NCBI GenBank assembly: GCA_039028695.1
Contig: JBCCHN010000001.1
Coordinates: 62,001-126,000, forward strand
Direction: 5' to 3'
Length of the DNA: 64,000 bases
Origin: JANQKX01 sp039028695
GTDB taxonomy: Bacteria > Pseudomonadota > Alphaproteobacteria > Kiloniellales > Kiloniellaceae
The notes under the pieces were generated by a model. The model was not told where the DNA came from, searched no databases, and saw nothing but the letters and a program-made list of their open reading frames with translations. Position numbers and translations under genes: made by a program. Below, one piece after another: positions 1-8,640 of this stretch; within the stretch, counting starts at the first letter, position 1, and every line of letters starts with the position of its first letter.

Positions 1-959
1 CGGAAGAGATCGATGTTGCCAGTACTTTCGGCACAAATAATCTGTTGGGACAGATGGGTGTCAAATTCGCGGATAACGTAAGCATCGCGACCGGTGGCGA
101 CTTGACCTTAAAGCTGCACGAACCGGGTGATCTTGTTCCTACTTTGGAAGTATTTGACGCCGTCAGCAGTGGTGCCATTGATGCCGGTTGGGATTGGATG
201 GGTTATTGGTCAAGCGTAGTGCCCGTCGCTCAGTTTTACGGCGGTTTGCCTTTTGGCCCCACGTCTGAGGTTTCTTCTTCCTGGATGTGGGCCGGTGGCG
301 GAATTGAGATCATTCGCCGTGAATATGAAAAGCACAACGTAATGGTTTTCCCCTGTTTCATTGAGCCACAGGAAACCGCCGGTTGGTATCGCGAAGAAAT
401 CACCGGTCCGGAAAGCTATGACGGTATGAACATTCGCATATCCGGTCTAGGTGCCAAGGTGCTCACTAAACTAGGCGCATCCACTCAGCTTGTGCCCGGC
501 AGCGAGACCTATCTTGCCCTTGAGAGAGGCCGTGTTGATGCCGCCGACTTCGCGATTCCGACCGTTGATGAAGCCATGGGCTTTTACGAGATTGCGAAGT
601 ACAACTATTTCCCCGGTTGGCACCAATCCGCCAGTTGGTTCTCTTTCATCATCAACTTGGATGTATGGAATGGCTTTAGCGACGAGCGAAAAGCTCAAAT
701 TGACTTAGCCTGTCAAGCCACGATTCAATACACTTTCAATCGATTGCCTGCTGAGCAAACAGAGGTCATCGCCCGCATGGCGGAAAAGGGCGCAATTACA
801 AACCGCTTGCCTGAGAGTGTGATGGAGCGATTGCGCGAAGCTTGGCAAGAAGTGCTGGCGGAAGAACTGCAGAAGCCGGTCGTCAAGGAGATGTACGAAT
901 CCTTGCAGGCCCACCAGGCCAAAGTCGATGCCTGGAACAAACTACAAAGTCTGAATTAA
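1..959 (+). CDS. TRAP transporter substrate-binding protein DctP, 5'-truncated by the window
   Basis: Periplasmic binding subunit of a tripartite ATP-independent transporter. The reading frame is open from the first bases, so the start and signal peptide lie outside the window; the first internal ATG is at 45. About 319 residues are present. Recognisable DctP features are the stretch around MNIRISG, where the family's conserved Arg normally contacts a substrate carboxylate, and the C-terminal helix with the WQEVLAEE pattern. DctQ and DctM follow in the same direction, 32 bp and then 17 bp apart, which completes the transporter. The downstream aminotransferase, dehydrogenase and URO-D genes suggest the substrate is an amine- or alcohol-bearing organic acid; that is inference, and the ligand cannot be read from sequence. 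Confidence 0.9.
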   Translation, partial: EEIDVASTFGTNNLLGQMGVKFADNVSIATGGDLTLKLHEPGDLVPTLEVFDAVSSGAIDAGWDWMGYWSSVVPVAQFYGGLPFGPTSEVSSSWMWAGGGIEIIRREYEKHNVMVFPCFIEPQETAGWYREEITGPESYDGMNIRISGLGAKVLTKLGASTQLVPGSETYLALERGRVDAADFAIPTVDEAMGFYEIAKYNYFPGWHQSASWFSFIINLDVWNGFSDERKAQIDLACQATIQYTFNRLPAEQTEVIARMAEKGAITNRLPESVMERLREAWQEVLAEELQKPVVKEMYESLQAHQAKVDAWNKLQSLN

Positions 960-991
960 GGTTTCCCTGTGAGGATACGGAGATTGAGGTG

Positions 992-1570
992 ATGTTCAGG
1001 CAGGGCCTGGTAAGTATCTTGAGATCAACCGAACGGTTTGGCCGCTGGTTGGGAGAGGTTACAAGCTGGTTCGCCTTGGGCACCTTGTTCTCCGTCCTCG
1101 TCGCCGTGACGGGGGGGGCGATGGGGGCCAATATCATGTTGGATTGGGGGTTCCATGTCCCCTTGCTCGGCAACGATCTGACTATCAACGATGTCTTTGA
1201 TCTGGAATGGCACTTTTTTGCCGTCATGGTGATGGCCGGGGGAACCTATGCCTATCTCGATAATCGCCATGTGCGCTCGGACCTTATCTATTCCGGGCTT
1301 TCATCGCGCGCCAAAAAGTGGATCGATACCATCGGAGACGTATGTTTCTTGCTGCCCTTTGCCGCCGTCATGGTGTGGCTGTCGACCAGCTTTGTCGCCC
1401 GTTCCTTCAACGCGGCAGAGAAGTCCGATTATGGCGGTATGATCGACCGCTTTGCGATTAAGTCGGTCATTCCGATTGGATTTTCCATCCTTTTCTTAGT
1501 CGTCTTAGCAAGGGTCATTCGGCGTTTCCTTGACGAGAAGGCACTGGCCGAAGAGACAAGCGAAAGCTGA
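992..1570 (+). CDS. TRAP transporter small permease DctQ
   Basis: Small membrane subunit of the TRAP transporter, 192 residues from the ATG at 992. A longer frame opens at 842 inside dctP, but the first 50 residues of that frame are not membrane-like. The 992 start has a GAGG close upstream and leads directly into the first hydrophobic segment. About four membrane spans are seen: around WFALGTLFSVLVAV, the FFAVMVMAGGTYAYLD helix, VCFLLPFAAVMVW and SVIPIGFSILFLVVL. The motif following YLDNRHVRSD is typical of the DctQ cytoplasmic loop. It sits between dctP and dctM and is expected to form the membrane complex with DctM. Confidence 0.88.
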   Translation: MFRQGLVSILRSTERFGRWLGEVTSWFALGTLFSVLVAVTGGAMGANIMLDWGFHVPLLGNDLTINDVFDLEWHFFAVMVMAGGTYAYLDNRHVRSDLIYSGLSSRAKKWIDTIGDVCFLLPFAAVMVWLSTSFVARSFNAAEKSDYGGMIDRFAIKSVIPIGFSILFLVVLARVIRRFLDEKALAEETSES

Positions 1571-1587
1571 ATTTAGGGACCGGGCCT

Positions 1588-2946
1588 GTGGAATTCATAG
1601 CGGAATACAGTTGGGCCATCGCGATGATCGTGGCGTTGATCATTGGCGTATTCACCGGCTATCCGGTCGCCTTTTTGCTCTGTGGCATTGGTGTTATTTT
1701 TGCGATCCTCTCAGGCATCCCCTTGCGTTTTATGGGTACGGTGGTCTCGAAGATTTATGCTGGGACCCTATCCAACTGGCTTTTATTGGCTGCACCCCTT
1801 TTCATTTTTATGGGCTTGATGCTCGACAAATCGGGGCTTGCCGAACGCTTATTACTGACGCTTGAGCGCCTATGTGGCCGTTTGCCGGGCGGCCTTGCCC
1901 TATCGGTTGCGGTGCTGGGAATTGTGATGGCGGCAAGCACCGGCATTGTTGGTGCATCGGTCATGTTGTTAGGTGTTATCGCCCTGCCGGTGATGATCCG
2001 CCAGGGATATGATCCCAGGTTTGCCACCGGGGTAACAGCGGCCTGTGGCACGCTCGGGATCTTGATTCCGCCCAGCATCATGCTGGTGTTCATGGGCGCG
2101 ATCCTACAGGTTTCCATCGGCGATCTCTTCAAGGCGGCCTTTGTGCCCGGGCTTTTACTCGGGACCGTCTATATGCTCTATATCCTGGGTGTGGGCATCT
2201 TCGCACCTCAGCGTGCGCCAATACCCAAAAAAGACGACCTAGATAAGATCGCGCACCTGGAAGGCAATCTGTTTGTCGACCTTTTGAAGAACCTGGTTGG
2301 GCCGCTTTTCCTTATCGCGGCCGTTTTAGGGTCCATCATGATTGGCTTGGCCACGCCAACCGAAGCCGCCGGCATAGGGGCAGCCGGCGCTATTGTGCTG
2401 GCCATCATTACCCGCCAACTAAACTTGCCGGTCATGCGTACGGTTGTGCGCGATACCTCCAAAACCACCGCCATGGTGATCTTCGTCATGATCGGTGCGA
2501 CCTGTTTTAGTGCGGTTTTTAAGCGTCTGGGCGGCGATGATATGATCGAAGAGCTTTTCATTGGGACCGGTTATGGCCCCCATGGTCTGCTCTTACTCAT
2601 GATGGTGCTAATTTTTATCATGGGCTTTTTTCTGGAATGGATCGAAATCAGTTTTATCGTCCTTCCTCTATTTGCTCCGATCATCAAGGTATTGGATTTC
2701 GGCTTTGATGCCACGGGATCCGAATTGCTGATTTGGTTCGCCGTTTTGGCGGCTGTCAATATGCAAACCTCATTCATCACGCCGCCCTTCGGATATTCGC
2801 TGTTTTACCTGCGTGGCGTGGCGCCACCCGGTGTGGACATCAAGACCATCTACCGGTCGTCCATACCTTTTGTCGTGCTGCAGTTGATTTGCCTGACCGC
2901 ACTGATTTTGTTCCCAGACATCGTCTTATGGCTGGCGAGATTATAG
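1588..2946 (+). CDS. TRAP transporter large permease DctM
   Basis: Large membrane subunit (452 residues) that carries out Na+- or H+-coupled substrate translocation. The start is a GTG at 1588 giving MEFIAEYSW, with a purine-rich AGGGA about 11 bases upstream. The protein is nearly all hydrophobic helices and has hallmark DctM motifs: GIVGASVMLLGVIALPVM, the GILIPPSIMLVFMG hairpin, and the second PTEAAGIGA region followed by FITPPFGYSLFYLRG near the C terminus. Length fits the family norm of roughly 430 residues. It follows dctQ by 17 bp, and an aminotransferase gene starts about 30 bp downstream, so the transporter and enzymes are probably co-transcribed. Confidence 0.93.
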   Translation: MEFIAEYSWAIAMIVALIIGVFTGYPVAFLLCGIGVIFAILSGIPLRFMGTVVSKIYAGTLSNWLLLAAPLFIFMGLMLDKSGLAERLLLTLERLCGRLPGGLALSVAVLGIVMAASTGIVGASVMLLGVIALPVMIRQGYDPRFATGVTAACGTLGILIPPSIMLVFMGAILQVSIGDLFKAAFVPGLLLGTVYMLYILGVGIFAPQRAPIPKKDDLDKIAHLEGNLFVDLLKNLVGPLFLIAAVLGSIMIGLATPTEAAGIGAAGAIVLAIITRQLNLPVMRTVVRDTSKTTAMVIFVMIGATCFSAVFKRLGGDDMIEELFIGTGYGPHGLLLLMMVLIFIMGFFLEWIEISFIVLPLFAPIIKVLDFGFDATGSELLIWFAVLAAVNMQTSFITPPFGYSLFYLRGVAPPGVDIKTIYRSSIPFVVLQLICLTALILFPDIVLWLARL

Positions 2947-2978
2947 AAGAATTGTGATGTTTTTGATTGGGTGCCTTG

Positions 2979-4277
2979 ATGAGAACCAATAGCGACTTTG
3001 AACTTCGGCGTGATCGTTCGGTGGCTCGGGCTATTGCCTATTCATCGACCTTTGTGGCTGAGCGGGCCTGCAATGCGGAGGTTTGGGATGTTGAGGGCAA
3101 GCGCTACATCGATTTTTGCGGTGGAATCGGCTGCCAAAACGTGGGCCATCGCAATGACCGGGTGGTCAATGCCATTAAGTCTCAACTCGACCAGCTAACC
3201 CATACCTGTTTCCAAGTGACACCTTATGAGCCCTATATCTCTTTGGCTGAACGCCTGAATGCGCTTTTGCCTGGTGACTTCGCCAAAAAGTCACTCTTTT
3301 TTTCAGCCGGCGGCGAAGCAATCGAAAATGCCATCAAAATCGCTCGTTATTATACCCGACGCCCGGCGCTGATCACGTTTACCAACGGCTATCATGGCCG
3401 GTCTTATATGGGCATGGCATTGAGCGCACGGATGGTGCCCTTCAAGCAGGGATTTCAGCCCTTTCCGTCTGATATTTACCGTATACCGTTTCCCGATCCC
3501 TTCCACGGCGTGACCTTGGAAGATACCAAAAAAGCCTTTGAGATACTCTTTCGAAGCGATTGTCCGCCGGATCAAATCGCCGCCCTGTTTTTTGAACCGG
3601 TCCAGGGTGAAGGAGGCTATAACATCGCCTCTCAGGACTTCATCGCTTACATCCGAAAACTGTGTGATTCGCATGGAATTGTGTTGGTCGCCGATGAAAT
3701 TCAGTCGGGCATGGGACGCACGGGCAAAATGTTCGCCATGGAGCATTTTGATGTCTACGCCGATCTGACCTGTGTTGGCAAAAGCATCGGCGGCGGATTG
3801 CCTATATCAGGGATCGTGGGTCGCGCCGATATTATTGATGCTGTTCCCCCAGGAGGCCTTGGCGGCACTTTCGGCGGGAACCCCTTGGCCTGCGCGGCGG
3901 CGCTTGCCGTCTTAGACGTCATGGAATCAGAGCACCTTTTAGAGCGCGGTCTGGCTTTGGGAGCCATGATCGACGCCCGGCTGCGCAAATTGGCGCGCAA
4001 AAATTCTCTCAAATGCATCGGCGATGTTAGGGCGCTCGGCTGCATGAATGCCATCGAAATTGTCAAGGATCGGGACCGCAACGAGCCGGATGGCGACCTA
4101 ACCGCCCGGGTGGTTGCCTTGGCCCTTCATAGGGGACTCATTCTTGTGACGGCTGGTCCGACACGAAACGTTATTCGTTTGCTGGTTCCCCTGTCGGCAA
4201 CAACCGAAGTTGTCGAGGAGGGGTTGGACATCTTGGAAGATGCTCTGGACGCAGCAGTGTCAGAAGTGTCGCTGTGA
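2979..4277 (+). CDS. class III (PLP) aminotransferase, GabT-like
   Basis: PLP-dependent omega-aminotransferase of the 4-aminobutyrate/acetylornithine type, 432 residues from ATG 2979. A TTG four codons upstream at 2967 is the alternative start. Features include GGIGCQNVGHRN early on, the phosphate-binding SAGGEAIENAIKIAR, the EPVQGEGGYN segment, the PLP-contacting Asp in LVADEIQSGMGRTGK, and the Schiff-base Lys in CVGKSIGGGLPISG. The C-terminal VIRLLVPLSAT matches class III enzymes. The role is reversible transfer of a terminal amino group to an alpha-keto acid; the amine donor is unknown. The gene lies between the TRAP genes and an alcohol dehydrogenase, consistent with sequential deamination and oxidation of the imported compound. 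Confidence 0.92.
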   Translation: MRTNSDFELRRDRSVARAIAYSSTFVAERACNAEVWDVEGKRYIDFCGGIGCQNVGHRNDRVVNAIKSQLDQLTHTCFQVTPYEPYISLAERLNALLPGDFAKKSLFFSAGGEAIENAIKIARYYTRRPALITFTNGYHGRSYMGMALSARMVPFKQGFQPFPSDIYRIPFPDPFHGVTLEDTKKAFEILFRSDCPPDQIAALFFEPVQGEGGYNIASQDFIAYIRKLCDSHGIVLVADEIQSGMGRTGKMFAMEHFDVYADLTCVGKSIGGGLPISGIVGRADIIDAVPPGGLGGTFGGNPLACAAALAVLDVMESEHLLERGLALGAMIDARLRKLARKNSLKCIGDVRALGCMNAIEIVKDRDRNEPDGDLTARVVALALHRGLILVTAGPTRNVIRLLVPLSATTEVVEEGLDILEDALDAAVSEVSL

Positions 4278-4304
4278 CCGATTGGATTGCTTGGGAGGGC
4301 GTTC

Positions 4305-5429
4305 ATGAAAATCAAAGCGGCAGTCCTCCGGGAAACAGGTCATTCGGCACCCTTCAGCGAAAGCCGCCCTCTTTCCATTGAGGAAGTGGAGCTGGACCCA
4401 CCCCAGGCCGGCGAAGTCCTGGTGCGCATTAAGGCGGTTGGTTTATGTCATTCCGATCTGGTCGCGATAAATGGCGAGCGCCCCAAGCCCACGCCCATCG
4501 TCATTGGGCACGAAGCAGCCGGGATCGTCGTCGAGCTCGGTGCCGGTGTGCAAGGTTTCGAAGTCGGAGATCACGTCGTGCCGACCTATGTGGCGAGCTG
4601 CGGAGCTTGCGAAATGTGCGAGGTTGGGCGTCCGGCACTTTGTGAGCCCGCGACGGCCTCGAACGCGGCTGGCACGTTGCGGGACGGAACGACGCGGCTG
4701 CACAAAAACGGGATTAGGATCAACCATCACTCCGGGGTTGCCGGTTTTGCGGAATATGCCGTGATCCCCAAGGAAGCACTGGTCAAGATCGACAAGTCCA
4801 TAGCTTTTGAACATGCGGCCCTTTTCGGCTGTGGGGTCATCACCGGTGTCGGCGCGGTCGTGAATACGGCTGGCCTTAAAGCCGGGGAAACCGTGGCCGT
4901 GGTCGGTTTGGGCGGCGTCGGCCTGAGCGCACTTATGGCAGCGATAGCCACTGGTGCCGGGCAAGTCATTGCCGTCGACTTAAGCGATGAGAAATTGGCC
5001 TTTGCCAAAGAGCTCGGCACCCATCACACGGTGAACGCGAGTCAATTGGATTGCGTCGAGCAGGTTCGGCGCCTCACCAACGGAGGTGTGCATATTGCTG
5101 TTGAGACAGCCGGCTCACCTCGCGCACTAAGCACGGCTTACGCTCTAACACGGCGGGGCGGTATCACGGTGACCGCCGGCATGCCGGGGCCGGGCGCAGA
5201 GGTAACCCTGTCCCACCTCAGCATTGCCGCAGAAGAGCGGACGTTAAAGGGATCCTATATGGGTAGCTGCGTTCCCGGCCGTGACATCCCCCGCTACATG
5301 TCACTCTTCAAAGACGGCAAATTACCGGTCGATCGCCTTCACTCCAGAACAATTGGTTTTGATGAGTTAAATGCGGCAATGGATCGGCTGGATAAGGCCG
5401 TTACCGTCCGCGAAGTTTTGGTTCCCTAA
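4305..5429 (+). CDS. zinc-dependent medium-chain alcohol dehydrogenase
   Basis: NAD(P)-dependent MDR-family dehydrogenase of 374 residues. ATG 4305 is chosen because a strong GGGAGGG lies 6-12 bases upstream; the frame also opens at a TTG at 4287. Catalytic zinc ligands are visible in GLCHSDL and GHEAAGIV, and the structural zinc cluster is the four cysteines of CGACEMC plus the following ALCE. The Rossmann fold is signalled by VGLGGVGLSAL. The overall pattern resembles class III/aryl-type ADHs. It follows the aminotransferase by 27 bp, so it probably handles an aldehyde or alcohol in the same pathway; the direction and substrate are not determinable. Confidence 0.92.
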   Translation: MKIKAAVLRETGHSAPFSESRPLSIEEVELDPPQAGEVLVRIKAVGLCHSDLVAINGERPKPTPIVIGHEAAGIVVELGAGVQGFEVGDHVVPTYVASCGACEMCEVGRPALCEPATASNAAGTLRDGTTRLHKNGIRINHHSGVAGFAEYAVIPKEALVKIDKSIAFEHAALFGCGVITGVGAVVNTAGLKAGETVAVVGLGGVGLSALMAAIATGAGQVIAVDLSDEKLAFAKELGTHHTVNASQLDCVEQVRRLTNGGVHIAVETAGSPRALSTAYALTRRGGITVTAGMPGPGAEVTLSHLSIAAEERTLKGSYMGSCVPGRDIPRYMSLFKDGKLPVDRLHSRTIGFDELNAAMDRLDKAVTVREVLVP

Positions 5430-5538
5430 TCTTCAACACTGTCACCGCGGCATTTATAAGGGACAGCAATCAGCCCAATAGACCCATTCTCCGCTTGACC
5501 AGGTCCGGGCCAACATAATAAAGGCAAGAGAAGCTTTT

Positions 5539-6849
5539 ATGATCAGAATTGAAGATTATGCTTTCCCCAGGGGCTTGCATCTGCTGCGGGCCTGGCAATC
5601 CGGCGAGGCCGATGCCAAAAAGAAAATGAGCAGGATTTTTGATGCTGCTATCGCAGGCGATTTTGATAGCAACTTTTCGGTGCTCGCGCCGGCAAACGAA
5701 ATCCATGCGACAGCTTCCGTTCACATGCTGACTCTCGCGGTGTTGAACGATCTTTATGGCATCACCTCTGCCAATTATTACAAGACCGACCCCTACCGCT
5801 ATGTGCGGACGAACCTGGCCGTCACCAGGCTGCTCGGTGCCAATAAGATGTACATGACATGGGCGCTTTATGCCTTTACCTGCGAGCCCTTGGGCCAACT
5901 CATGATGTATCCGGATAAGTTTCCGCCGGGGGCCGATCCGGACGAGACTCTAATCAATAAGCAAAACTGGCGCGAACTTGGTACTCCTGATTTTACCGAA
6001 GGCGTGCCCAAGGCCATCGACGGCATCATGCGGGTGACTGAAGAGCTGACCGGTATGCCCCCCCTTTTGCAGATTTCGGCACCTTATAGCTTGGCTGCCG
6101 ATATCTATGGTCAGGAACCCCTGCTGGCCGATGTGGTGAATGATCCCAACGAGGTGAATTCACTTTTGGATCATTTGGGCGATGTGGTGCTGGGCCCCTG
6201 GATGGATCACCATGTGAATACCTTCCCCAACGGCTGGATCGAACTCTCGGATGCGTCAGGCTCGCCTTTTTTCATTGGGGCGGAGAACTGCATGAATATG
6301 TCGATCCGATCCATACGGCACATGCTGCGAGACAAGCCCTATGCCGATCGGGTCTACGACAACAATTATCGTGGCGACTATGTTACACAGGCCAAACGCA
6401 AAGGGCGTAGTTCTCGACGCAAAGCCCTTAATGTTGCGCCGCCTGTATCGGGGGTAAGTTTAGCGGCCTTGACCGAGGCCAAGGTTAGCGTCAATCCCGG
6501 TTTCATAATGCGGCTTGAAGCGGATAAGATCGATGTCTCCTTTTATGAAGAGCAGTCTCTTCGGCGAAACTTGCCCTTGACTGCCGGGATCGGCTCACCC
6601 CAAATCGACCGCAACAGCATCCCGGACCTGGAAGCGGCCAAAGTGGAAATTACCGAGGCGGCCCGCTCCTATGTAGCGGCTATCCGCACTGTTTGCGAGA
6701 CAGTTGATCTACCTGATGACAACTGGGTGCAAGATCCTTGGCCCAGTCACGTCTATTTCGAGGATGTCAACGGACAGTCCCAATTCGAGCTGGTCGAGCT
6801 CATCTTGAATGAAGTTTACAATAGCCCACCATTCAAGCGTAAGTCATGA
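5539..6849 (+). CDS. uroporphyrinogen decarboxylase (URO-D) superfamily protein
   Basis: A 436-residue protein with the URO-D/MtaA-type TIM-barrel pattern: PLLQISAPYSLAADIYG in the middle, the DLLDHLGD-like helix region following it, and AGIGSPQIDRNSIPDLEAA near the C terminus, which resembles the final strand-helix of URO-D methyltransferases. It is much more divergent than heme-pathway HemE. The HxC zinc motif of corrinoid methyltransferases MtaA/MtbA is not seen where expected, so a methyl-transfer role is only possible, not supported. It lies about 110 bp after the alcohol dehydrogenase on the same strand and is probably part of the TRAP-linked catabolic operon. Function remains open. Confidence 0.75.
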   Translation: MIRIEDYAFPRGLHLLRAWQSGEADAKKKMSRIFDAAIAGDFDSNFSVLAPANEIHATASVHMLTLAVLNDLYGITSANYYKTDPYRYVRTNLAVTRLLGANKMYMTWALYAFTCEPLGQLMMYPDKFPPGADPDETLINKQNWRELGTPDFTEGVPKAIDGIMRVTEELTGMPPLLQISAPYSLAADIYGQEPLLADVVNDPNEVNSLLDHLGDVVLGPWMDHHVNTFPNGWIELSDASGSPFFIGAENCMNMSIRSIRHMLRDKPYADRVYDNNYRGDYVTQAKRKGRSSRRKALNVAPPVSGVSLAALTEAKVSVNPGFIMRLEADKIDVSFYEEQSLRRNLPLTAGIGSPQIDRNSIPDLEAAKVEITEAARSYVAAIRTVCETVDLPDDNWVQDPWPSHVYFEDVNGQSQFELVELILNEVYNSPPFKRKS

Positions 6850-7029
6850 AGCGCTAAGCCAAATTAGCAGATCGAATGTGCCCTCCCCCACAAAAGTTAA
6901 ACTCTGGTCGTGGGCGGGAATTGGCTCGGACCTTGCCGCAGATGCGGGCCGAGGCGGGTATCACCAAACCGCTCCGAAAATGACGGACTAAAGGCCTAAG
7001 ATCGGGAATGAGTCACGAAAGTGGAGTTC

Positions 7030-7827
7030 TTAGAATGGATGGGGTCCGCTTCCCGACATCATGGGGACGTAGGTGCTACGAAAACCCATTTCCCACTCAT
7101 GCAGCATATAGCCCACGGGCAGTGTATTAAAGCCACCGGGTGCGTCTTCGCGGTAATCAATGGGAAATGTGCTGATGCACGAGGCACCCGCGACAACAGT
7201 CCGCCCCCCTAACTCGGCCGTGATTACATTATGCAAGTGGCCGCAGATAATCCGGATATTATTATCCGCTGCCTGAAGCATCTTCTCCAGCGCTTGAAAG
7301 TCGTTTAGGCCGATGCAATCCATGAAAGGCAAGCCTGACATGAAGGGTGGGTGATGCATTGCGATGAGCACCGCGATGTTGGGGGAATGCAACAGCGCTT
7401 GATCCAAAAAATCAAGCGACGTTGGACTGAGGCGTCCACCGCCTTGGCCCTGGATCAAGGTATCGAGGCCGATGAGACGAAGACCGTCAAAGTCTCGCAC
7501 CCAGTCAAATTGACCGCGCTGCGGGACAAATTCCAAATCTGCAAAACAAGTGCGCATGGCCTCCCGACCATCGTGATTTCCAGGGATTAGAAAATAGGGC
7601 AGCCCAAGCCTTTCAATTTGGCCTCTAAAGGCCTGATAGCTCTCAAGATCCCCTTGGTCGACAAGGTCGCCCGTCACAATGATGCCGTCCAAGGGGCCAA
7701 TTTTGGGCAGGCTATCAAGTATGTGATCAATGGTTGCTGCAAAAAGCGCCAGACTATCGAACCTTTTTGAAAGCAATCCAGGTGGTGCAACCACATGTGG
7801 GTCAGAGAGTTGCAAAATCCGCGGCAT
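7030..7827 (-). CDS. metallophosphoesterase, GpdQ-like glycerophosphodiesterase / CpdA family
   Basis: Binuclear-metal phosphodiesterase of 265 residues, no signal peptide, so cytoplasmic. All metal-binding motifs are present: SDPH (D9, H11), VTGDLVD, PGNHDG, MHHPP and CGHLHN. The MHHPP stretch followed by a short loop and an MD pair resembles glycerophosphodiesterase GpdQ more than the cAMP phosphodiesterase CpdA. It starts 3 bp after the end of the upstream ABC permease and is the last gene of a GlpR-Ugp-like operon. That context favours cleavage of imported glycerophosphodiesters to glycerol-3-phosphate. Activity on cAMP or other diesters cannot be excluded. Confidence 0.85.
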   Translation of the reverse strand: MPRILQLSDPHVVAPPGLLSKRFDSLALFAATIDHILDSLPKIGPLDGIIVTGDLVDQGDLESYQAFRGQIERLGLPYFLIPGNHDGREAMRTCFADLEFVPQRGQFDWVRDFDGLRLIGLDTLIQGQGGGRLSPTSLDFLDQALLHSPNIAVLIAMHHPPFMSGLPFMDCIGLNDFQALEKMLQAADNNIRIICGHLHNVITAELGGRTVVAGASCISTFPIDYREDAPGGFNTLPVGYMLHEWEMGFRSTYVPMMSGSGPHPF

Positions 7828-7830
7828 TTT

Positions 7831-8640
7831 TTATTTGATCCCTGCCCTTAAGAAAGCTTGAACAAATTGCCGCTGGAAGAGCAAAAAGGCCAGCAACAAA
7901 GGCGTGATGGACATGATGGTTGCTGCTGAGATTACCGAGATGTCTACGCCGTTTTCCGGTGCCCCAAAAATCGACAAACCCACGGTCAGTGGCCGTGTCT
8001 CGTTGGAGTTTGTAACAATAAGGGGCCAAAGAAAATTGTTCCAATGGGTCGATACGGAAACCAGGGCATAAGCCAGATAGGTCGGCCGTGCGGAAGGAAC
8101 ATAGACCTTAAGCAAAATTCCGAACCAGCTGCAGCCCTCGATGCGCGCTGCCTCTTCCAACTCAATGGGCACGGACTTAAAGGCCTGACGCATCAGAAAG
8201 ATGCCAAAGGCGCTCGCCATATAGGGCATACCAACGCCAGTGAGGGTGTCAAAGAGTCCCAGGCGCGACACCATGGCATAGTTTTCAACGATCAGTACTT
8301 CAGGAAGAATGAAGAGCTGGAGCAGCACCAAGATAAACAAGATGTCCTTGCCGGGAAAGTCAAACCGCGCAAAGGCAAAGCCGGCGAGAGTCGTGATAAC
8401 GAATTGTCCGGCCAGAACTATCGTCACCAACAAAAAGGTGTTTAGGAAATACCTGAGCCAGGGTGCACCGCCCCAAGCGGTTTCGAAATTGGCCAGTGTC
8501 CAACTGGATAGCAGGGCAAAGTTCACTGCGTCGGAGGTAGTATGAAAAGCAGCCCAGAAGGCAAAGAGCAATGGCGAGATCCAGATGACCGCCAAGACGA
8601 TCGCGCCGATTGAATCGAGTTGTTGGTAGAGGCGGTTCAT
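7831..8640 (-). CDS. ABC transporter inner-membrane permease, UgpE/MalG type
   Basis: Second permease of a carbohydrate-type (CUT1) ABC importer, 269 residues. The start is the ATG at 8640 (MNRLYQQLD), which overlaps the stop of the preceding permease by 4 bp; an upstream extension to 8766 would lie inside that gene and is rejected. Six hydrophobic segments are seen. The cytoplasmic EAA loop, EEAARIEGCSWFGILLKVYVP, couples to the ATPase. It sits in the operon with the other permease, a binding protein and a UgpC-like ATPase. The substrate is inferred as glycerol-3-phosphate or a glycerophosphodiester from the adjacent GlpR-like regulator and GpdQ-like enzyme. Confidence 0.9.
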   Translation of the reverse strand: MNRLYQQLDSIGAIVLAVIWISPLLFAFWAAFHTTSDAVNFALLSSWTLANFETAWGGAPWLRYFLNTFLLVTIVLAGQFVITTLAGFAFARFDFPGKDILFILVLLQLFILPEVLIVENYAMVSRLGLFDTLTGVGMPYMASAFGIFLMRQAFKSVPIELEEAARIEGCSWFGILLKVYVPSARPTYLAYALVSVSTHWNNFLWPLIVTNSNETRPLTVGLSIFGAPENGVDISVISAATIMSITPLLLAFLLFQRQFVQAFLRAGIK

